This document shows positions 41,781-52,529 of a stretch of 64,000 bases of DNA, piece by piece. How positions within the stretch are numbered: position 1 is the first letter of the stretch; each line of letters begins with the position of its first letter. A model generated the notes under the pieces. It was given only the letters and a program-made list of their open reading frames with translations, did not search any database and was not told the origin of the DNA. A program made the position numbers and the translations under genes. The DNA is from Lasiosphaeria ovina. Lineage: Eukaryota; Ascomycota; Sordariomycetes; Sordariales; Lasiosphaeriaceae. The stretch spans positions 124,001-188,000 of the forward strand of contig JAULSN010000009.1 of the NCBI GenBank assembly GCA_033439765.1, in the 5' to 3' direction.

Positions 41781-42815
41781 GTGAAGTCGGTGGATGGGAT
41801 GCGAGAGAATCCCCGCGCCCCTAAAAACATGTCTGATGGAACGACAAAAACTCATTGTACGTTTCTGCCTGCATGGCTGCGACCATATGGCTGCTGCCTC
41901 CGCCTCCACCAATGCCATGCAGAGCGGCATGGCTCAGCAGACGAACCCGGCCCAACTGGCTCAGCGACCGCGGCACTGGTTTTGCATGATCCAGATAGAC
42001 TCGGCGGCGAGTTTAGCTTGGACCACGAAAGCGACGACGCCAGCCTCGGCCTGTCGCAGCAGCAGCCGATCGAGCTGTCGGGCGACTCCTCCTCCTCCTC
42101 ATCCTTATTCTCATCCGACTCAGACTCTGATCAGGAGCGCATGACAGACCTGCTGATGGTCGACGCCGACGATGATAACAATAGAAACGACAGCGAATCG
42201 GACCTGTTCGTGCGGCAGGACAGCAACCTCGACCTCGACAGCGTCATGGACACGGACACGGACATGGCCGACGCGGCCGCGGCGCGCGCCTCGGCGGTGC
42301 CCAGCGCGGCCGCCACCGAGCCGACGCCGCGCCTGCGCAGCGCGAGCGTCCTCCTCTACGGCGACGTGTTTGCCAGTTCCTCGGCTGACGATACGTATGG
42401 AAGTCCCTCGACCGACAGTCCCTCGACTGACGATGCCCTTGTCTTTCACGGGGGCTCTTCAGACAGCTCTGACGGTGTTGGTCTCGCAATCCGCGCCGCC
42501 AGCCCTGCGTCATCTGCCGACTCGGGCTCGTCCATGATGCATTTGGACGATGCCTTTATGCATTCTCCATTGTCTTTACCAGCTTCCTTGGTAGTGATTT
42601 TCTCCATCCCCAAGTGTCGATCGACACTTGTCTCGACCGCCTCTCTTCGAGAACAAAGAACGACGCGTCCATTGACAGCCACTATGTACGAGAAAACGGT
42701 TGAAACCTCCCCGTCGGCCACTCTCGCGAGCATCATCGACATCAACTTCAACCCGATTTTCCGATTCGACAACGAGTCTGTCCTCGTCTACTGTCTTCCG
42801 ACCTTGCAGTCCTGA
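41781..42815 (+). CDS. Long acidic ORF assembled from shuffled modules
   Basis: A 344-codon frame. Its centre (SGDSSSSSSLFSSDSDSDQE, DLLMVDADDDNNRNDSESDL, MDTDTDMADAAAARASAVPS) is acidic and Ser-rich like a nuclear-protein linker. Other parts are modules found elsewhere: the SADDTYGSPSTDSPSTDDA block (also 45775-45890), MMHLDDAFMHSPLSLPASLV (also 45005-45112 and 58199-58312), PLTATMYEKTVE (also 44100-44140) and IIDINFNPIFRFDN (also 57571-57613). That every block recurs in other orders argues that the ORF is a by-product of shuffling. Whether it is transcribed cannot be seen. Confidence 0.35.
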   Translation: MKSVDGMRENPRAPKNMSDGTTKTHCTFLPAWLRPYGCCLRLHQCHAERHGSADEPGPTGSATAALVLHDPDRLGGEFSLDHESDDASLGLSQQQPIELSGDSSSSSSLFSSDSDSDQERMTDLLMVDADDDNNRNDSESDLFVRQDSNLDLDSVMDTDTDMADAAAARASAVPSAAATEPTPRLRSASVLLYGDVFASSSADDTYGSPSTDSPSTDDALVFHGGSSDSSDGVGLAIRAASPASSADSGSSMMHLDDAFMHSPLSLPASLVVIFSIPKCRSTLVSTASLREQRTTRPLTATMYEKTVETSPSATLASIIDINFNPIFRFDNESVLVYCLPTLQS

Positions 42816-42833
42816 CGGTGATACGGAGGAAGG

Positions 42834-43110
42834 ATCCTTCCCAAGGAACAAGCGCTCCAACAGCTTGAGCAGCTAAAACCGAAGAAAAGGGAAATGCGGA
42901 ACGAAAAGGACCGACTTTCAGAACATCTAAAGCTTCTTCGCAAGGCAACCAAGGAACTAGAGAAGGAAACAAAACGTTTGAAGTTCCAGACCAAGCGTGT
43001 GGGTATCCAGTCACGACCGGGGACCCTCGAGCCCAGGCAACGCAGGCGCGCGAGCCCCTAGCGCAGGCGTGCGCGCGAACAAGGGACGCACAGCGCGGCC
43101 TCGAGCAGCA
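42834..43110 (+). pseudogene. Shuffled modules: coiled-coil exon copy 2 and Arg/Ala-rich piece
   Basis: 42834-42995 repeats the coiled-coil module (QLEQLKPKKREMRNEKDRLS, then KELEKETKRLKFQTK). It is followed by GTGTGGGTATCCAGTCACGA (also 58023) and by the GAGCCCAGGCAACGCAGGCG module (43030-43110; also 44662-44750 and, inverted, 45905-45985). Confidence 0.75.
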
Positions 43111-43407
43111 GCAAAGCTCGCCAAAGAGACTTGAGAAGTCTACTAGCCTAGAGTCCATGGCGACGAGCACCAAGATATGCGCCAAAGGAAGGCCCGGCAG
43201 CACTCTCACGAACCCACAATGAACTCGACTTCTGATTCCCAGTCCGGGAACAATCATCAACAGATGCCCTCCAGCGGCCAGGACAACAATGGGTCCGAGA
43301 CCAAGCACTCGTCCGAGTCCAACTCGGCCTCGGGCGATGTCGGCGCCAAGCTCAGGGGTCGACCTAGTTCAGGTCCTCGAGAGCCTGTGCTGAGAGTGGG
43401 GGTGGCC

Positions 43408-43540
43408 ATGGTTGCTGTGGCCATGGTTGCTGTGGCCATGGTTGCTGCGGTATGGTTGCTGTGGTATGGTTGCTGTGGTATGGTTGCTGTGGCATGGTTG
43501 CTGTGGCATGGTTGCTGTGGTATGGTTGCTGTGGTATGGT
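43408..43540 (+). repeat. 15-bp tandem repeat, about nine copies
   Basis: ATGGTTGCTGTGGCC units with third-position changes (GGTATGGTTGCTGT). Coding-like in one frame (MVAVAMVAVAMVAA). Confidence 0.95.
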
Positions 43541-43554
43541 TTGGGAAAGGTGGT

Positions 43555-44235
43555 TGAAGGGCAAGGAAAAAGGGCCTCCTATAGGCGCCTGGGCAACCTG
43601 GTTGGGGTCGATGTTGAGACTCGTGACCAGAGCTCCCGTCGCCGTAGCCATGTGAGCGGCGACGCGGCCGCGACCGCAGCCGATGGGAGACACCGGCCTA
43701 GACTTGGCAACATAGGTCCGTCTCAAATCCAATCAAGACTCCAAAACCTGCCCCTAACCAACCCCGACAAAGTAGACGAGACGGCTTTTCTGGCTACCAA
43801 GGTCAGTTATGGCGGCCAAGCTCCGGAGGACGGCGAGTGTCCCTATTCCTCAAACCAAGCAGAAGGCGCGTGGCCCCGGGCCGGGTTTCGCCGTTGCCGT
43901 TCACCGCCGCAGCAGCCGCGGGCTGCCCAAATACCGTCCCTCTTTGGGGCGTATTGCCTACCTATCCGACCACTGCCGCTACCACCGCGCACCCACCTAT
44001 TGGACGATGGGTAGTGCCCGCCCCAGTCGCAGGGGCACCGCCGACGTATCCATCCCTACTGTCTTCCGACGTTATAGTCCTGGGACGTCGAGGTTCTTGC
44101 GTCCATTAACAGCCACCATGTGCGAGAAAACGGTTGAAAAACCTGGCCTTGCGGGAGAAGCCGCGAGTTGGGGTCCCCGGGTGTGCCCCGGTTGCCGCGG
44201 GCAAGGGCCAGAAGTGGTGCACGGTTGAGAAGGAG
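43555..44235 (+). other. Mosaic stretch without a recognisable domain
   Basis: Two overlapping frames stay open (43412-44014 and 43809-44228). One contains FRRYSPGTSRFLRPLTATMC next to YEKTVE-type module text shared with 42665-42705; the other PKYRPSLGRIAYLSDHC. I cannot assign a gene. Confidence 0.4.
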
Positions 44236-44350
44236 AGAAAGGCCGGGCCAGCTGCGGTGGTGCATGGTAACGGTGACGGCGAGCTGTCGGTTGTTTCGGC
44301 CGAGGCGTCGGCTGCACCAGAAACAGGTATCATATCCTAAGGACTCAGAC

Positions 44351-44662
44351 ATGCCAAGAATCGACCTCGACCGATACTTGAGCAACGCAGAGATGGAGAG
44401 GGACACGTCAACGAAGGGTTCACCGGACCCCAAGCCTGACAAGAGCGACCCTGACAAGACGGAGTCCGATAGTTCTCAACCACGCAATGACCTCACCGAC
44501 AATGAGATGAAGACCTTGATGAAGCCGAGCTGGAGGAGAAGTGTACCGAAATCAGGGGAAGCATCGACGGAGCCATCGGAATACTCAACACAAGCAAAGA
44601 CAACATAGCAGTGGCCACGGCGATCAGAGCCAGCATCAGAGCGCAGGAGAAGGACCGGGGGC
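44351..44662 (+). pseudogene. Fragment of an acidic coiled-coil protein
   Basis: MPRIDLDRYLSNAEMERDTS opens at 44351. After NDLTDNEM (about 44510) the meaningful text moves to another frame: DEDLDEAELEEKCTEIRGSI, DGAIGILNTSKDNIAVATAI, RASIRAQEKD. It then joins the GAGCCCAGGCAACGCAGGCG module at 44662. A frameshift and a foreign 3' junction mark it as broken. Family unknown. Confidence 0.4.
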
Positions 44663-45244
44663 CCTCGAGCCCAGGCAACGCAGGCGCGCGAGCCCCTAGC
44701 GCAGGCGTGCGCGCGGACAAGGGACGCACAGCGCGGCCTCGAGCAGGTCGCGGCCGGAACCCGCGAGGCGTCGCCCCGCGCCGCGCGGCCAGCCCTGCGT
44801 CATCTGCCGACTCGGGCTCCCCTCCCCAACCCACGGAGGCAGCAGCACGACTCGTTCCCGTGCCAGGCTCCCTCCTGCTTGGTGCCGGCCTCCACGGCCA
44901 TCGTCACGGTGTGTGTATATTAGTGGAGGACAACTCAAGCGTCGCCGGCCGTCGTCATCTCGTCAGCCGCGTTATCCTCGAAGAAGGACTTGATGGCCTC
45001 GGTCCATGATGTATTTGGATGATGTATTTGGACGATGCCTTTACATATTCTCCTTTTTCTTTACCAGCTTCCTTGGTAGTGATTTTCTCTATCCCCAAGT
45101 GTCGATCAATACGACCGGTTGTTTCGGCCGGGGCGTCCCGACGGGTGACACGGAGGAAAAGATGCCTCCCAAGGAGCAAGCGCTCCAACAGCTCAGCGCG
45201 TAAGAGCAGAGCCGGATTCAAGAGCAGAACCGGGAGCGCGAGCC

Positions 45245-45368
45245 GTCTGCTGCCGCAGAATCCACCCACAGCCATGTCTGCTGCCGCAGAATCCACCCAC
45301 AGCCATGTCTGCTGCCGCAGAATCCACCCACAGCCATGTCTGCTGCCGCAGAATCCACCCACAGCCAT
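45245..45368 (+). repeat. 31-bp tandem repeat, four copies
   Basis: GTCTGCTGCCGCAGAATCCA plus CCCACAGCCAT, starting at 45245, 45276, 45307 and 45338. Copies are essentially identical and have no spacers, so this is a minisatellite and not a CRISPR array. Confidence 0.95.
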
Positions 45369-46027
45369 GCCCATTCTCGCGACAGCGGCAGATCGCACGG
45401 CCATGTTGGCACTGCCACCCGAGAAGCTGTCAATTACCCTACGCAATACCAGCAGCAGCCTCCGCCGACGCCGACGCCGACGCCGATTTCCTTCTCTAGT
45501 TCCTTGGTTGTTGGTTGCCTTGCGAAGAAGCTTTAGATGTTCTGAAAGTCGGTCCTTTTCGTTCCGTATTTCCCTTTTCTTCGGTTTTAGCTGCTCAAGC
45601 ACCACGTCGACAGTCATCGTCGACACGTCGTCCTTGGAGACCACGGCGCCGATTGACACGAGTGCGCGCTGCTTAGCAACCAAGGAACTAGAGAAGGAAA
45701 CAAGACGTTTGAAGTTCCAGACCAAGCCGATCGGGCCGGGTTCGTCGGCTGAGCCATGCCGCTCTGCATGGCACTGCCAGTTCCTCGGCTGACGATACGT
45801 ACGGAAGTCCCTCGACCGGCAATGCCTTCAAGGGTCTTTCACGGCGGCTCTCCAGACAGCTCCGACGGTGTTGGTCTCGCAATCCGCGCACCACGCCTCG
45901 CGGGTTCCGGCCGCGGCCTGCTCGAGGCCGCGCCATGCGTCCCTTGTTTTCGCGCGCCTGCGTTGCCTGGGCTCGAGGGTCCCCGGTCTTGGATACGATG
46001 CAGGGATACGTGGACACGTCCGAGATG

Positions 46028-46128
46028 TTCTCTCTGGGGACCCCTCATACCGACAGGTTTTTTGCTGTGTGTTCTCTCTGGGGACCCCTCACACTGACGG
46101 GTTTTTTGCTGTGTGTTCTCTCTGGGGA
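46028..46128 (+). repeat. 44-bp tandem repeat, two and a half copies
   Basis: TTCTCTCTGGGGACCCCTCA units at 46028, 46072 and 46116. The array abuts the BTB fragment. Confidence 0.9.
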
Positions 46129-46135
46129 GTTCGCT

Positions 46136-46305
46136 GTCACCATCTTCGTCGGTGTGGACCGGGTCAAATTCACGATGCACGAGAACCTCATCTCAGAATC
46201 CAGCCCCTTCTTCAAGGCTGCCTTTCGGGGCGAGTCTGGCGAGCGAAATGGAGTCCTTGAACGCCCGGATGACGACCCGGATGCCTTCGAAAAGCTACAA
46301 TATTG
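46136..46305 (+). pseudogene. BTB/POZ domain fragment (copy 1)
   Basis: VTIFVGVDRVKFTMHENLIS followed by ESSPFFKAAFRGESGERNGV and DDDPDAFEKL is the first half of a fungal BTB/POZ domain, a protein-interaction fold often serving as a cullin-3 adaptor. The usual continuation (QYLYTG) stops at KLQYC and TAA (46308), where unrelated sequence begins. A second copy lies at 55917-56056. Confidence 0.75.
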
Positions 46306-46499
46306 CTAATAGACCGATAGATTGGGATATCGAGGCAATGACCTTTCCAACAACGTCATCGACCTGGCTTTTGATGGCTCGGACCCCTCCGACCCCGGCA
46401 CACCAATTGTGAACATTGTCGCCACAGGCTCCCACTCGGCTGTCATGAGCGAAGTTGGTGTTCCCCACTCAAATATCCTTTTCACACAACTAACAGTTA

Positions 46500-47340
46500 C
46501 AGTTCACGGAGCATTTCAATGCCGTATGGATGAACCACTCGCTCTGGGAAGGTGTCGACCAAGACAAGGTTTTGACCACAATGGCAAACGCCATTCATAA
46601 GCTGTCAGCGTCGGAGCGCCGGGCTGTTTCTGAGCCAGTATATAATCACGCTGGTCGGGACATCAGACCGCTACCTCCCATCTCTGAGAACACGCCAGAG
46701 GACTGGAGGCTAAAGAGTCTGAGCAAGCATCAGATTCTGGATGCCTTCCCTCAATCATGGGTCTCAGAATCAGCCGCGCTCAGGAAACTGCTGAAGATTA
46801 CGCGTCCAATGATGAAGACGAAGAGGAAGATGAACAGGACGAGGAAGAGAACAACGACGACAAGGAAAGCGGTGACGAGGATGAGGAAGAAGAGGATGAG
46901 GTCATGACCGACATGGTTAACCCAGTTGGGATCGATCTCCAGATCAGTGACAACTTCAGCGTTCAGGATCTGGAGGCTTTCCGGGCCTTCATCTGCGACA
47001 CCCTCACCGGTACCGCTGTTGCAGTCATGGCGCGAAACCAGAGCACACTGCCCACGTTCTCACGGGCAAAGAAGCCCGTGCCATCACCACCACGGTGTTC
47101 TTCAAGGATGTGGTCGGTACGACGCTTTCTCGCGTCGCTGCCGTTTTCGCAGGGGCTGAAGACTACAGCTTGTCCGTCATCAGGGCTGCTGCACTCTTGG
47201 GTGACGACGAGGACATGCCAGCTGCCCTTCGCGCAGCGTACACCACATTGGCTGCCGCCCTCAAGTCTGGTGGAGGTGGTATCAGCATCATCCAGAACAT
47301 GGAGCACTACCTCGCCCTGGTTGACTTTCGTACCAACTGA
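46500..47340 (+). pseudogene. Unrecognised gene with acidic centre, two frameshifts
   Basis: Three frames in succession give a continuous-looking protein: FNAVWMNHSLWEGVDQDKVL with IRPLPPISENTPEDWRL (frame of 46530), then EDYASNDEDEEEDEQDEEEN and GIDLQISDNFSVQDLEAFRA (frame of 46757), then EHTAHVLTGKEARAITTTVF, RVAAVFAGAEDYSLSVIRAA and a stop at 47340. Shifts fall near 46790 and 47035. I do not know the family. The BTB piece directly upstream is joined to it at about 46305. Confidence 0.45.
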
Positions 47341-47684
47341 CACAGATGTGAAGACGGTTGCTGTTCAACCGCTTAGGGGACGTACTTGAGGCTTTGAAGC
47401 CTTGAGAGGAGATGATGAAGAGCAGGAACAGAGGACGGGAACAGAGGACTGGGCAGTAGCTGCATAGGGGGGGGGGGGGGGACGCAAGGAATGTCCCATA
47501 GGCAGATAGAAGTAAATAAGAGCGAGATACCAGGGGTTGAACATGTTATAGGCAAATAAATGCCTATAAACAGGAGTGTGCAAGACCAGGGGAGGAAGAT
47601 GTTGTATGAGACGAATCTGGGCATACGAAATTTCCTTTCTTGTACCTCGCCCCACGTCACACTGCTTACCCCAGCTCAGGCCCG

Positions 47685-47746
47685 GCTCAGGATTTGCTCA
47701 GGATTTGCCCAAGATTTGCTCAGGATTTGCTCAAGATTTGCTCAGG
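47685..47746 (-). repeat. Short tandem repeat at the 3' end of the eight-exon gene
   Basis: Units near GCTCAGGATTT and GCTCAAGATTT occur about five times. The stop codon of the eight-exon gene falls within the array, so C-terminal length may vary between strains. Confidence 0.75.
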
Positions 47747-49034
47747 CCAAGTGCTATTTTCGGTACGCTGCGCCGCAGCATGCTGAATTGCTTCAACTCT
47801 AGCCGAGGGGGTTGTTTACGAATAGCTTCATTAAACGGTAGTAATTTGAATCTCGACTATCCCTGGCTTACACGGGCGAAAAAAGCGCCGCCACCGGCAT
47901 GTTCCGCTGCCGTTGACTTACCTACCAGCTTCTGCTTTCTCGGCCTTGGCCAGATACTCCTCAATCGTAGCCAATTCAGCCGGGACATTGACCTCAAACT
48001 TGTCCCACACCTCGCAGTTTCTCTCGCCTTCCTTGGGGCGTCTGAGAGGGGGACCTGTAAATTAGTTCTAGATTAGTTGACAAGTAATTGAGAACGGGTC
48101 GTGGATGATGACTTACAATTCTTGCGGTTGATGGCATAGCAACCGTCGCATCTACCCGTCTTCCTGAATCCGCCATTGGCGCGCATCTTCGATTTGACGT
48201 ACTAGAAAGAAAAAAAAGAGTCAGCCAAACTAGTTGCAAAACCTATTATTGGAAATCGACTTGGCATGCATTACTTACCAAGCCACGTCTGGTGAGCGGA
48301 AGCTCGAGCAAGGTGGCCTTTGCCTTGCCCTTCTCTTCGAGCTGGGGAGGAGTAGGCTCGCGCGGGGTGGCGGGTGGTCGCTCCTCGTCGTCGTCATCCT
48401 CATCCTCGTCGTCATTGTCCACGCAACCGTCCGTAGGCGACTTGACGGCGTTGTCCATGAGGTTGTGGTAGAAAGCTAAAATTCAGAATGAGTTTGGAAC
48501 CCAGTTCGAAACGCGTTGGTAATGAGTTGGAAAGTTGCTTACTAGCGATCTCCATATTAAACAAGACCGAATTGGCGGCGGTGCCCCTGGTCCTGACAAC
48601 GACCCCTGTGCCCGTGTGCTTCATGATGTGGCGTCGTAGGTTGCTCATCCTACTAAACCGGGACTGAATTGATCAAAGAATTAGTTAAGAACTAAATTCA
48701 ACACCCCGGATAACATACCGTAATCGGGCACCGGATACCCGGCATGCCGGGCTGCCCAAAGCGACAGAACAGCTCGCCCGGAGATAGTATGATCTCTTGT
48801 TTCTAGTGATTAATTAGCTAAACGAATTCCAGACCAGTTGGGAACGGATTGGGAAGGGTTTCAGAATCTTACCTCGTTGTACTCATATGCGGGAAGACCC
48901 TCGGGGCGCTGGGTATGGCTGCTATACCATTCGTAGCCCTTCTAAATAATTATCAGCTGCCAAACCCATTCAGAACTGCATCGGAAGGTGTTGATAATTG
49001 TACTTACTGAATTCTTGTACGGGGAGGGGGCCAT
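47720..49034 (-). CDS. Eight-exon gene for a 257-aa acidic, Cys-containing protein
   Basis: I reconstruct exons 49034-49008, 48921-48874, 48802-48719, 48663-48543, 48475-48279, 48201-48117, 48054-47922 and 47798-47720. All seven introns are GT-AG and phases agree, giving 257 codons plus stop. Features: FCRFGQPGMPGIRCPIT then SRFSRMSNLRRHIMKHTGTG, a zinc-finger-like HxxxH segment; an acidic run DNDDEDEDDDDEERPP; then TGRCDGCYAINRKNC and ERNCEVW, a CxxCx7C arrangement reminiscent of fungal binuclear zinc clusters; and a coiled-coil-like ELATIEEYLAKAEKAEAG. Seven introns in 1.3 kb is dense for a filamentous fungus. Exon 2 has an alternative acceptor at 48942, but that shifts the frame. The zinc-finger-like pieces suggest nucleic-acid binding; this is inference. 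The C-terminus lies in a short tandem repeat. Confidence 0.6.
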
Positions 49035-49035
49035 T

Positions 49036-49200
49036 TCGCCGGAGAGTTGGAATGGGAGACTAGGGGGTGGGAGACTAGGGGGCCGGAGAGTTGGGATGGG
49101 AGACTGGGGGGCCGGGGGGGGGAGTGGGGGATCCTTAGGAAAGTGGGCCGGAGAGTTGGGATGGGAGACTGTGGGGGGGGGAGGGGATCCTTGGGAAAGT
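49036..49200 (+). repeat. G-rich tandem array upstream of the eight-exon gene
   Basis: Irregular units such as GGAGAGTTGGGATGGGAGAC followed by TGGGGGGCC. Many G-runs of 3-8 lie within short distances, so the strand can form G-quadruplexes. It covers the presumed promoter of the divergent minus-strand gene. Confidence 0.8.
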
Positions 49201-49719
49201 GGGAAAGGAAGGGCCTTTTAATTATCAGGCCTAGCTGGTCCGTGCACTCAAATTCTGGGCTTATTTAGCGTAATGGCACCGCCAAAAACGCGTAAACCAT
49301 AAAAGTGAGCCGGCCCAACTAGCTCAGCGACGGCGGCAGCCGCCCTACTAGCAGCAGCACTACCCCTACAAGGCCCGGATTGGAAAGAGAACAGTGCATA
49401 ATGCGTATCGAAGCGGGCATAGGTCTTCAAACCACCAACCTTCAACTAATTACGGGTCTACAACAACACCAAAAGTCGTCGCAAAAATAAGCCGTTAGTA
49501 CCATTCGAAAGCGCGAGAAATTCTGAGCATTCTGGTACTAATTTTATCATCAGAACATGTCTGGCGCGCCAGAAGATGAGGATGCAGGCCTTCCCGGCGG
49601 GAGTCAGCCGTTGTCACTGCGACTGCATGACACAAGCTCACTTACTGGCCCCAGCAAACCATGAAGATATGGTCATAACGCCGCAAAAATAGCTACCAAC
49701 GCGCACAACGGGATGGAGA

Positions 49720-49966
49720 CGAGCCTCAGAGATACAACATCGATGCCTTTCTATATAGGTGGACAGAGGAGGGTACTCCAACGGCTGGAGCAAGAACCCG
49801 GCGACTTGCTCAGGCTCTCATGAATCCTTCCATTCGCGATGCCCTCAAAACACAAGGCATTACGATTATCAGTGACGACTACTTCGAGGAGGCGGTATCC
49901 TTTAGCAGTATTGTACGTAAGGAGATGAAGATGCTCATTAAAGAGCCAGCTTTTGGGCGCCTGTGA
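49720..49966 (+). pseudogene. Unrecognised ORF fragment
   Basis: RYNIDAFLYRWTEEGTPTAG, ARTRRLAQALMNPSIRDALK, TQGITIISDDYFEEAVSFSS, then a TGA at 49964. It reads like a real helical protein, but the upstream start is not clear (the frame opens without a good ATG until MNPSIRD). Family unknown. Confidence 0.3.
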
Positions 49967-50331
49967 TCTGGCAGATCACGTCGTTGATGCGTTTTTTTGG
50001 TCGCTTTCTTCCATTTTTGGCGGCGTAGGAAGGTTTCCGGTAGGGCGATTGGAAAAGGTTGGTTATAGAAGGAAAAAATTACATGCCGAGGATGCCCTGC
50101 GCGAGGGCATTCTATATGCAAACTTGCAGATTTTTCGGCCCCGTTGTGATGGTATAGTTGGGATGAAGGTCACGGCAAAAAGATAGAGACCTATGGTTGT
50201 TTTTCCGTTTGACATTACGAATGACACTTCTACTTCCTCTACCGACATGAAAATTATACCAAAAGACTCGCGCGCGTCTCGGCATCCTCAGATATATTAG
50301 GCCACTACGACGGCGGAATGTACAAAATAGG

Positions 50332-51103
50332 ATGGACGAAATGACCGCGCGCGAGATGTACCTCGGCACGCAGTCCATGCTCGAGCAGTCGCAGGATGCC
50401 CTCGACGACGCAGCCGCCGAGAAGGCGGCGCTGCGCGGCCTCGTCACGCGCCTCCAACACACGGTCACACGGAGAAATCGGCGACGAGCGACGTGCTGCA
50501 GATCGACCTCGACGAGACCAAGGAGTCGCTCAAGACGTACAAGGAGACGCTCTACAAGGCCGGCCTCGACTACAACGACATGCAGGAGGAGCACATGTCC
50601 GACCTCAACTACAGGCTGAGGCAAAAGGCCCTCGACGACGTCGTTGCTGTTGCTGGTTCCTCGAAACAAAGCCCTCGTCGAGCGCATTGGCGAGCTCGAG
50701 CAGCATCTCGCGAACATGTCGCAAGAACTCGCAACGACCAAGGACGAGCTCGCTGCGCTGCGCAGCGCAGCGCACGCTCTCCGAGATGCTGCAGGACAGG
50801 GTCGACATGTACGAGCGTGACTCGGACTTGGACTCGGAATCTGGCGAGGAGGAGGAAGCCCCCGAGGAGGAGGCTGCTGCTGTCGTTGCTGAGAGCATCG
50901 AGAGCTCTCCCTCGTCGTGTACTACTGGCCGCCGCTCCTCGAAGCGGTCTACCGAGAGCACCGTGGAATTTGACATGTCGCCTGCGGCCAAGCGGCAGAG
51001 ATTCTCAGTGTCGTCGTCGTCGGAGGAGGAGGAGGAGGAGAATCTCAAGACCGCTCTGGGCCCCAAGGGCTTTTGGTGGAACGAGCCGGAGAAGGTTGTC
51101 TGA
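50332..51103 (+). pseudogene. Coiled-coil protein with several frameshifts
   Basis: Pieces in changing frames assemble well: MTAREMYLGTQSMLEQSQDA and LRGLVTRLQHTVT, then SDVLQIDLDETKESLKTYKE and YNDMQEEHMSDLNYRLRQKA, then LVERIGELEQHLANMSQELA and TTKDELAALRSAAH, then LSEMLQDRVDMYERDSDLDS, an EEEEAPEEEA run, and SPAAKRQRFSVSSSSEEEEE to the stop at 51103. At least three shifts (near 50465, 50650 and 50760) break it. The layout (long coiled coil, acidic run, basic KRQR, Ser/Glu tail) suggests a nuclear structural protein. Family not recognised. Confidence 0.5.
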
Positions 51104-51182
51104 GGAGGGAATGGAGGCGAGAAGGCTGTGCCAGCCTTCTGTTACATGGGTGGTGGGCATGGATGGCCAGTGGTTGGTTGGG

Positions 51183-51330
51183 AAGCGGGAGGGGGAACTG
51201 GGAAAGGGGGGACTAGGGACTGGGAGAGGGGGGACTGGGAAAGGGGAAGAGGGCAAAGGGGAAAATGGGAACTGGGGAAGGGGAGACTGGACAATACGGA
51301 AAGGAGAAAGGGAAAAGGGGAGGGGAAGAT
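51183..51330 (+). repeat. G/A-rich tandem array
   Basis: Units around GGGACTGGGAAAGGGG with G-runs every 4-8 bases, with quadruplex-forming potential. It starts about 80 bases after the coiled-coil pseudogene and resembles the array at 49036-49200. Confidence 0.8.
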
Positions 51331-51820
51331 GATTTCTTCCCATAACTAGCATACCTAGGTGGTGATACGGGTTGCGCATTGCCATGGCAGCTACTGACAG
51401 CTTTGGCACAAACTGTCGTTGAACGACGTGCGTCCACCTGCCTCCTCCATTCCATTGCAGATCGACGTTGGGCGGGTAAAAAGTCGGAGCTGTCATGTTG
51501 CTAGTTCGCATCTTGGTAGAGGCCGTCATCAGCAGAAGCTAGAAAGAACATTCTGTCCCAGCCGCCCGTCCTACTGGATGCATGCTGCAGTATCAAATGC
51601 CATGTATAGGTAGGTATACCCAGTGCTGAACCCGTGATGGCGTAGTCGACAACCTTGGAAGCGTCAACGGAAATCACAACTATGTTGTCTTCAACCTCCA
51701 ATGCGTTGGGGGAGGCATGTTCAGGAACCTCGAAGGCGTTTTCGCAAGTCCATCCCTTAAATATCAAAATAAGCCACCTGACCAGTCAGGAAGGGGTTAG
51801 CTGAACGGATGCCTCCGGCG

Positions 51821-51846
51821 CTACGGTGGCTCCGTTCAGCTGAATG
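51821..51846 (-). repeat. 26-bp repeat shared (inverted) with 32991-33016
   Basis: CTACGGTGGCTCCGTTCAGC plus TGAATG is the exact reverse complement of 32991-33016. Locally AGCTGAACGGA (51799) and TCCGTTCAGCT also form a short inverted pair. It may mark the end of a dispersed repeat. Confidence 0.75.
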
Positions 51847-51910
51847 ATATATATATATGCTCCAGACCATGATTTCAGGTACTATATTACTGTATTTATT
51901 CCTTTACTGT

Positions 51911-52288
51911 CCTCAAGCTCAGCTTGGACATTTTCCAGCTGTTTTACCAGCTCTGCGAACTGGGGGTCCAGTTTACTGATGAATGTTCTGCGCGAGGTCT
52001 GATACTAGTTTGGCCATGGATCGAAATTTGTCTCGGTATCTGGCTGCTGGGGGCAGCTGGGTGTGCAACCAAGCTGCTAACCTATTCAATATATACGCAG
52101 TACATAGTACACCATTCTACAGTGAGTAATCAACCGGCAGTACCTCGACGAAGATGGCGCCACAGAAGAGGCCGAGATCCGATCCCGGAGCCGCAGGACA
52201 CCGACCTCGCACAGAACATCGATGAACAGGACACCCAGTCCGCAGAGCTGGTAAAATAGCTGGAAAATGTCCAAGCCGAGCTCAAGGC
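51911..52288. repeat. Inverted duplication of a coiled-coil gene piece
   Basis: 51911-51999 (minus) and 52198-52288 (plus) are about 90-bp inverted copies of the same coding piece: the left reads FAELVKQLENVQAELE, the right SAELVK-stop-LENVQAELK with TAG at 52257 in place of CAG. The arms flank about 200 bp. The plus-strand continuation reads KAKDCEAAKLKADLQMQT. A decayed coiled-coil fragment in palindromic arrangement. Confidence 0.75.
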
Positions 52289-52529
52289 GAAGGATTGTGA
52301 GGCCGCCAAGCTGAAGGCTGATCTGCAGATGCAAACGGACCATGGCGGCGCTCCGGCAGAAGAAGGCATGGTTAAGAGGCCACGATATTAATCGTGAATC
52401 AGACATCCGAGCATGCTGTTCTTTTTCCATCTTAACATTTCTGGGCGGGGATATATCGTTTCCAACATGATTCATGAACGAGGCCAGTGATGGGACGTAA
52501 CAAAAGTCAAGAACGGTCAGCACAAGTAC

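Noticed and set aside
45245..45368. Four regular 31-bp repeats that could suggest a CRISPR array
   Set aside because: The repeats are contiguous with no spacers, and the genome is fungal; it is a minisatellite.
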